Shown: positions 56,741-64,000 of the stretch, one piece after another
Layout of the letters: each line of letters opens with the position of its first letter
Position numbering within the stretch: position 1 is the first letter of the stretch
DNA from: Sipunculus nudus
Lineage: Eukaryota; Annelida; Sipuncula; Golfingiida; Sipunculidae
DNA length: 64,000 nt
Assembly: GCA_026874595.1 (NCBI GenBank)
Contig: CM049320.1
Location: forward strand, 43,718,714-43,782,713
Direction of reading: 5' to 3'
The notes under the pieces: generated by a model
Told to the model about the DNA's origin: nothing
Database searches by the model: none
What the model saw: only the letters and a program-made list of their open reading frames with translations
Translations under genes and position numbers: made by a program

Positions 56741-57275
56741 TGGCCAATGGGCCATGACGCTCAGCTGAATTCAAGGAATGTTGAACAATGAGGAAAATGA
56801 CTGCCAGAGTGCAAACAAATCATGAATTTTGTGAAGACTCCTAAGAAATGGGTTTCAGTGGGCTTTTGGACAGATGACAACTTAATTTGAAGGTCTCATG
56901 AATAGAAAGAAAAATGCGTAAAAATTTGAAAAAAAATACAGGTAGTGCCACCAGTCTGCAGGAACTGATGAATCATTCCATGATCAATATATATCCCAAG
57001 AATCATAGCTATCAAGGCATTAGTTATTCAGATACAGCTTCTTTTGTTTTTATCAAATTTTTAATTATTCTTGGGGGTTTTTACGAGCCCTATAGCTTAG
57101 AGGATATGGGTAACAGAGACCTAATTTCAGATTTCCAAGAAGACTTTTCATGGACCTCCCTAGAAGTCGAGAGTGAAGATTCTAGGTCAAGTGGTTATGA
57201 TTTGTGCTCAGTCACAAGATGAGGCTTTATTTGAAAGTCTCAAAAAGAGAAAAAAATTCGTAAAAATTGGAAACA
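56741..57275 (+). repeat. Family A fragment with 5' end
   Basis: GGCCAATGGGCCATGACGCT then CAGCTGAATTC is a variant 5' module in which the palindrome is GGCC-NNN-GGCC. One and a half family A units follow (TAGTGCCACCAGTCTGCAGG, GATTCTAGGTCAAGTGG) and break off where the next composite repeat starts. Confidence 0.7.
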
Positions 57276-60200
57276 AGGCCTACTGGCCTAATGCGGACCT
57301 GTGCAAAGTTTGGGAGTATGAATGGAGGTTTATTTTCAAAATTTAATATTGATCCTGCATATCTACCTTAGTCATTATGATTTCAGCAAAATGGACATTT
57401 CTGACCTGCTAGTTTCAGACTAGGACATTTTAAAACTATAATATGGGTAGTCGGCAAGCAACTATGTGTATGCACAGAAATCAGAGTGGGACGGGTGAAG
57501 TGAGGCATGGTTTAAGTGGCAAGGGGAAAAGAGTGAGGTGTGTTGCATATTAGCATGGATGTCTGCAGCGTAAACGTGAATGTAGGTGGTACACCTGTCA
57601 TAAAATCGAGAAAACTGTCCAAGATGTATAAACCTGCAAAATTTCAGGTGGATAAGTCAAACAACTGGTGACATATGAGTGATTTTATCCCAAGGCAGAT
57701 AAACAGATGGAGGGTGGTTGCAGGTGGCGCCACCAGTTTTGCTTATGATGAAGAGCTATGTGAGATCTATACACATCCAAAATTATGGCCCAATCGGTCA
57801 AACGGTTCCCGAGATATGAGCTTGGATGTCTGCAGAGTAAACCTGAATGTAGGTGGTACCACCTGTCATAAAATGGAGAAAGCTGTCCAGGATGTATAAA
57901 CCTGCAAAATTTCAGGTGGATAAGTCAAACCACTGCTGAGATATGAGTGATTTTATCCCATGGCAGATGAACAGATGGGTGCTGGGCATTAATGGTTGCA
58001 GGTGGCGCCACCAGTTTTGCTTATGATGAAGAGCTACGCGAGATCTATACACATGCAAAATTTTGGCCAAATTGGTCAATCCGTTCCCTAGATATGAGCT
58101 TGGATGTCTACAGAGTAAACATGAATGTAGGTGGCGCCACCTGTCATAAAATCGAGAAAGCTGTCCAGGATGTATAAACCTGCAAAATTTCAGGTGGATA
58201 AGTCAAACCACTGCAGAGATATGAGTGATTTTATCCCAAGGCACATGAACAGATGGGTGCTGGGCATTAATGGCTGCAGGTGGCACCACCAGTTTTGCCT
58301 ATGATGAAGAGCTATGCGAGATCTATACACATGCAAAATTTTGGCCAAATTGGTTAAACCTTTCCCTAGATATGAGCTTGGATGTCTGCAGAGTAAACAT
58401 GAATATAGGTGGCGCCACCTGTCATAAAATCGAGAAAGCTGTCCAGGATGTATAAACCTGCAAAATTTCAGGTGGATAAGTCAAACCACTGCAGAGATAT
58501 GAGTGATTTTATCCCAAGGCACATGAACAGATGGGTGTTGGGCATTAATAGCTGCAGGTGGCACCACCAGTTTTGCCTATGATGAAGAGCTATGCGAGAT
58601 CTATACACATGCAAAATTTTGGCCCAATGGGTCAAATGGTTCCCGAGATATGAGCTTGGATGTCTGCAGAGTATACGTGAATGTAGGTGGCGCCACCTGT
58701 CATAAAATCAAAAAGCTGTCCAGGATGTATAAACCTGCAAAATTTCAGGTGGATAAGTCAAACAACTGGTGAATTATGAGTGATTTTATCCCAAGGCAGA
58801 TGAACAGACGGACGGTGGTTGCAGGTGGCGCCACCAGTTTTGCTTATGATGAAGAGATATGTGAGATCTATACACATGCAAATTTTATCCCAATGGGTCA
58901 AACTGTTCCCGAGATATGAGCTTGGATGTCTGCAGAGTAAACCTGAATGTAGGTGGTACCACCTGTCATAAAATCGAGAAAGCTGTCCAGGGTGTATAAA
59001 CCTGCAAAATTTCAGGTGGATAAGTCAAACCACTGCTGAGATATGAGTGATTTTATCCAAAGGCAGATGAACAGATGGACGCTGTGCATAAATGGTTGCA
59101 GGTGGCGCCAACAGTTTTCCTATGACGAAGAGCTATGTGAGATCTATACACATGCAAATTTTATCCCAATGGGTCAAACGGTTCCCAAGATATGAGCTTG
59201 GATGTCTGCAGGGTAAACCTGAATGTAGGTGGCGCCACCTGTCATAAAATTGAGAAAGCTGTCCAGGATGTATAAACCTGCAAAATTTCAGGTGGATAAG
59301 TCAAACCACTGCAGAGATATGAGTGATTTTATCCCAAGGCATATGAACAGATGGACCCTGTGCATAAATGGTTGCAGGTGGCGCCAACATCTTTTCCTAT
59401 GATGAAGAGCTATGTGAGATCTATACAAATGCAAATTATGGCCCAATCGGTCCCTGAGATATGAGCTTGGATGTCTGCAGAGTAAACGTGAATGTAGGTG
59501 GCGCCACCTGTCATAAAATCAAGAAAGCTGTCCAGGATGTATAAACCTGCAAAATTTCAGGTGGATAAGTCAAACCACTGCTGAGATATGAGTGATTTTA
59601 TCCCATGGCAGATGAACAGATGGGTGCTGGGCATTAATGGTTTCAGGTGGCGCCACCAGTTTTGCTTATGATGAAGAGCTACGCGAGATCTATACACATG
59701 CAAAATTTTGGCCAAAACGGTCAAACCATTCCCTAGATATGAGCTTGGATGTCTGCAGAGTAAACATGAATGTAGGTGGCGCCACCTGTCAAAAAACTGC
59801 TGAGATATGAGTGATATTATCCCAAGGCAGATGAACAGATGGACGCTGTGCAAAAATGGTTGTAGGCAGCGCCACCATTTTTAGTGTATGTTATAAAGCT
59901 ATTAAAGGGCTACATTGGTGCAAAATTTTAGCCTGATTGGTCAAATGGTTCCCAAGATATGTGGGTTTATGTGTGGAAACAGATGCACAAATGGACGCTG
60001 GGCTTCGAAGAAAGGTCAGAGGTCAACCATAAATGAAGGCGCAGCAGTTCACATGTGGCCTGATGATACACCCGACTGGCTAAAAAGGCAAACCAAGTTT
60101 TTTCAAACAGCTGAAAGATATAGTTCAAATAATCTGGGAATTCTGCATCTAAACATTGTGTCTAGATGTCTAGACGCTGTGTCTAGACGTCTAGACACAT

Positions 60201-61025
60201 TGTCTAGACACCCCCCTAGAGCCAGGTCAGTTGCCATGGTGATGTCTGGAACCCACCTGTTTGTACTGAGTGACCTCTTGACTTGGCTGCTGAAACTCAG
60301 ATTGTTGTCAAATCTGTTTTCAAATACAGAAAGCCTTTTTTAATTGGCTACAATGCTTTTTTAAAACTGTATTTACCAAATGTATTCTTATAAAACTGGC
60401 AGAACCCTACCACAGAATAATTCTTGTAAAGTTTAAACCAATCAGCTCAACAGTTTATTCATAAATCAGTGTATAAGCTAGAAGAGTTTAAAATTACATT
60501 TTCACTTGTAAAAAACATATCAATGTAGGTGGCGCCACCAATACCTCAAAACCAGATATGACATGTGTGACAAATATTGGTATAATATTTGGTGATTATA
60601 GCTCTAGCTGTTTCTGAGATTTTAATTCTAGTGTGCTTTTTTGGACAGATGACTAAGTTTAACCTACTGTAACTCGGCCAAAAATCTCTGAACTGGAATC
60701 ATTCGAACAAACTTGAGATTGTTCCAGGGATCATTTCTGTGAAATATTGGACAATTTGGCTATACAGTTTCAGAGGAGAAGATTTTTAAAGGTTTTTAAG
60801 CTTTTTCTCTATAAAATCTTAATTAATGCAGATACCCAATAATAAGCTCCATGGCACCAAGTTTCACATGTGACTAATTTTAACATGCCATTTGGAGCTG
60901 CTAGCTCCGACAATTTCTGAATTACAGCCATGGATGGCGGAAAGCCAGCCCTCGACGGCAGACAGCGGACGGCTGATGATGGACGGAAGATCTGCGCCAT
61001 CGCATAAGCTCACAGGTTCGCTAAA
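57276..61025 (+). repeat. Composite repeat, long version: expanded B core, palindrome, C tail
   Basis: Same order as 42447-44357: AACAAGGCCTACTGGCCTAA, family B 5' end (57437), B core, TCTAGACG palindromes (60157-60214), family C and the end CATCGCATAAGCTCACAGGT, TCGCTAAAA. The B core here runs to about 60060 with some nine ~280-bp units, each with two palindrome sites (GCAGGTGGCGCCACCAGTTT and GTAGGTGGCGCCACCTGTCA). Open frames such as 57992-58177 and 58270-58455 are the same repeat read in frame, not genes. Confidence 0.88.
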
Positions 61026-62166
61026 ATTACAGGTGGCACCACCAGTCTGCAGGAACTGATGAAACACTCCATGATCAATATACATGCAAAAAATCATGGC
61101 CATCAGTACATTAGGTATTCAGATACTGCAGCTTTTGTATCACATTTTTCATTATTCTTAGGGGTACTTGCGAGCCCCATAGCTCGGAGGATATGAGTAA
61201 CAGAGACCTAATTTCACATATCCACATAGACTTTTCATGGACCTTCCTTGATGTTAAGTATGAAGATTCCAGGTCTAGTGGTTACGATTTGTACCCTGTT
61301 AACAGATGAGGCTTTATTTGAAAGTCTCAAAAAGAGAAAAAAATGCGTACAAATTAAAAAAAATATATAGGTGGCGCCACCAGTCTGCAGGAACTGATGA
61401 ATTCTCCATGATGAATATGCCTGCTAAGAATCATGGTGATAAATGCATTAGTTATTCAGACACTGGAGCTTTTGTATCAAATTATTAATTATTCTGAGGG
61501 GAACTCACTACAAACGATATTGGTAACATTGACCTAATTTCATGTTTTTCACAGAGAATTTTTATTGACCTCCCTTGATGTAAAGTTAAAAGAATCCAGG
61601 TCCAGCGGTTATGATTTGTGCCCTGTTAACAGATGACAGCCCCCTTGAAAGTCTCAAAAATAAAGAAAAAAATTTGTAAATATAGGTCATGGTGACCTAA
61701 TTTCAGGTTTCCAAGGACATTTGCCAAGGACGTCCCAGAATGTTACATTAGAAGATTCTAGGCCTAACAGATACAATTTGTTTGAATTTCTGGGTCCTTA
61801 AAATCCTGTTTTCGGCCTAAAGGTCACAAAATGTAGGTCACCACGACTTAATTTCAAGATTACAAGGATATTTGCCTAGAACCTCCCAGAATATTGTGTT
61901 AGAAGATTCTACGCCTAACAGATATGATTTGTGCCCATCTGACATTCAGGGTGCTCAAAATCATGTTTTCGGCCTGTAGGTCACAAAATATACGTCATCA
62001 TGACCTAATTTCAGGATTACAAGGAGATTTGCCTAGGACCTGCCTGGTTATTCAGTTAGAAGTTTCTAGGTCTAACGGTTACGATTTGTGCCCTGTTAAC
62101 AGCCGGACTGATGCTGGACAAAGGGTGATCACTAGAGCTCAGATGACTTACAGTCAGCTGAGCAAA
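61026..62166 (+). repeat. Family A array with ~155-bp core units, hairpin 62135-62163
   Basis: Two ~337-bp family A units (to about 61680), then three shorter units whose landmarks GGTCAnnnnGACCTAATTTCAGG fall near 61683, 61834 and 61992, about 155 bp apart. It ends GTTAACAGCCGGACTGATG, hairpin arms GAGCTCAG.TGACT and AGTCAGCTGAGC, and an A-run. This is the plus-strand counterpart of the nested element at 13231-14683. Confidence 0.8.
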
Positions 62167-63962
62167 AATCGAAAAAATACAGGTGGCATCACCAGACTGC
62201 AGAAACTGATGAAACATTCCATGATTAATATTCATGCAAAGAATCATGGTGATTAATGCAATAGTTGTTCAGGTACTTGAGCTTTTGTATCAAATTTTCC
62301 ATTATTCTGGGGGGTACTTCGGAGCTCCAAAGCTCAGAGTTTATGGGAAAAAGAGATCTAATTTCAGGTTTCCAAGGAGACTTTTCATGGGCCTCCCTGC
62401 GTGTCAACAGAGAAGATTCTAGGTCGAGTCATTATAATTTGTGCCCTGTTAACTGATGACCGCATCTTAAGAGGTCTCAAAAATAGAGAAAAACATTTGT
62501 AAAAATCGAAAAAGTACAGGTGGTGCCACCAGACTGCAGAAACTGATGAAACGTTTCATGATCAATATCCATGGAAAAAATCATGGTGATCAATGCAATA
62601 GTTGTTCAGATACTTGAGCTTTTGTATCAAATTTTCCATAATTCTGGGGGTACTTCGGAGGCCCATAGCTCAGAGGTTATGGGTAACAGAGACCTAATTT
62701 CAGGTTTTTAACAGAGACTGTTTATGGGCCTCCCTGCATGTCAAGAGAGAAGATTCTAGGTCCAGTCATTATGATTTGTGCCCTGTTAACAGATGACCAC
62801 ATCTTAAGGTCTCCAAAAAAAGAGAAAAACATTCGTAAAAATAGAAAAAATACAGGTGGCGCCACCAGACTGCAGGAACTGATGAAACATTCCATGATCA
62901 ATATCCATGCAAAGAATCATGGTGATTAATACAATAGTTGTTTAGATACTATGCATTTGTATCAAATTTTCCATTATTCTGGGGGGTACTTCAGAACCCC
63001 ATAGCTCAAAGGTTATGGGTAGCAGAGACCTAATTTCAGGTTTCCACAGAGACTTTTCATGGGCCTCCCCTCAGGTCAAGTGAGAAGATTCTAGGTCCAG
63101 TCGTTACGATTTGTGCCCTGTTAACAAATGGCCAGATCTTAAGAGGTCTCAAAAATAGAGAAAAAAATTCGTAAAAATCTTAAAAATACAGGTAGCGCCA
63201 CCAGACTGCAGAAAATGATGAAACACTCCATGATCAATATCCATGCAGAGAATCATGGTGATTAATACAATAGTTGTTTAGATACTTGAGCTTTTGTATC
63301 AAATTTTCCATTTTTCTGGGGGTACTTCAGAACCCCATAGCTCAGAGGTGATGGGTAGCAGAGACCTAATTTCAGGTTTCCACAGAGACTTTTCATGGGC
63401 CTCCCCGCAGGTCAAGTGAGAAGATTCTAGGTCCAGTCGTTACGATTTGTGCCCTGTTAACAGATGGCCACATCTTAAAAGGTCTCAAAAATAGAGAAAA
63501 AAATTCGTAAAAATCGAAAATACAGGTGGCGCCACCAGACTGCAGAAAATGATGAAACACTCCATGATCAATATCCATGCCAAAAATCATGGTTATCACT
63601 GCATTAGTTGTTCAGATAATTGAGCTTTTGTATCAAATTTTCCATTATTCTGGGGGGTACTTCGGAGCCCCATAGCTCGAAGAATATGGGTAACAGAGAC
63701 CTAATTTCAGGTTTCCTAGGAGATTTTTTATTCTGGGGGGTACTTCAGAGCCCCATAGCTCGAAGAATATGGGTAACAGAGACCTAATTTCAGGTTTCCT
63801 AGGAGATTTTTTATGAACCTCCCAGGATGTCAAGTTACTAGATTCTAGGTCCAGCAGTTACAGTTTGTGCCCTGTTAACGGCTGGACGGCCGGACGGTCA
63901 GACCGACGACGGACAAATAGTGATCACTATAGCTCAGATGACTTAGTCAGCTGAGCTAAAAA
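62167..63962 (+). repeat. Family A array, five ~337-bp units, hairpin 63930-63958
   Basis: Landmark GATTCTAGGTCCAG or close variants at about 62411, 62751, 63085, 63425 and 63840. The palindrome site is ACAGGTGGCGCCACCAGACTG. Ends GTTAACGGCTGGACGGCCGG, GACCGACGACGGAC and hairpin (arms TAGCTCAG.TGACT and AGTCAGCTGAGCTA with no spare loop bases). An 83-bp direct duplication lies at 63648-63730 / 63731-63813. Confidence 0.85.
63648..63813 (+). repeat. 83-bp direct duplication inside a family A unit
   Basis: TTCTGGGGGGTACTTCGGAG ... CCTAGGAGATTTTTTA occurs twice in a row with one base difference (TTCGGAG / TTCAGAG). The shared TTTTTTATTC at the boundary could have primed slippage. Confidence 0.9.
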
Positions 63963-64000
63963 CCACACCACCCAAGGTATGCATGGGAGCAATCACTGAC

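Noticed and set aside
57675-58455. Three similar plus-strand open frames (61-74 codons), a possible small gene family
   Set aside because: They are successive family B core units read in the same frame by chance of unit length; no start context or motif, and other units have stops.
57430-60060. CRISPR-like array (regular repeats with changing sequence between)
   Set aside because: Units are ~280 bp with all parts conserved, no unique spacers, in animal DNA.
1-64000. tRNA, rRNA or other structured RNA genes
   Set aside because: AGGTTCGCTAA-type phrases in family C recall a B box, but no cloverleaf or A box accompanies them.

Overview
The window is repeat-dominated, AT-rich animal nuclear DNA. 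Evidence for an animal: spliced exons of a kelch-repeat gene and a short-chain dehydrogenase (SDR) gene, Ty1/copia, BEL/Pao, hAT and pogo/Tigger remnants, an intronic minisatellite, and many non-autonomous repeats built from tandem cores, an ACGG-type microsatellite and a terminal hairpin. The last class resembles what I recall of bivalve 'pearl'/HINE-like elements. A marine lophotrochozoan, perhaps a bivalve mollusc, is my best guess; this is inference.

Layout. 1-2750: two blocks of a ~337-bp tandem repeat, each ending in microsatellite plus hairpin. 2752-3665: remnant of a second family. 3722-7889: a hairpin-ended repeat split by a dead copia element on the minus strand (3799-7427). 8906-9118: first coding exon of a membrane-anchored SDR (minus). 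9903-11730: a near-complete hairpin-ended element. 13151-15781: one such element nested in another. 13412-29951: an 8.27-kb head-to-tail tandem duplication of non-coding repeats, the copies almost identical. 29207-32363: two more hairpin-ended arrays. 33165-39777: a BEL/Pao retrotransposon with both LTRs and a perfect 5-bp target duplication, inserted into the coding region of an older hAT transposase remnant; its pol carries a local inversion. 40827-54526: three 3'-terminal exons of a kelch-repeat gene (minus), the last intron 11.4 kb long and full of repeats, the previous one holding a 21-copy 67-bp minisatellite. 42447-44357 and 57276-61025: two copies of one composite repeat with different internal copy numbers. 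55380-56579: a further family with its own hairpin. 61026-64000: the same ~337-bp family as at the left edge.

How it fits together. Only two host genes are supported, both partial. Everything else is transposable or tandem DNA. The striking pattern is modularity: repeats with dissimilar cores share a 12-bp perfect palindrome (GGTGGCGCCACC) once or twice per core unit, several share a 5' end (AACAAGGGACCCATGGGTC then GCTCAGCTGA), and most end in GTTAACGGACGG-type microsatellite plus hairpin plus A-run. No transposase or helicase that could mobilise them was seen here. All coordinates, splice sites and repeat counts were read by eye.
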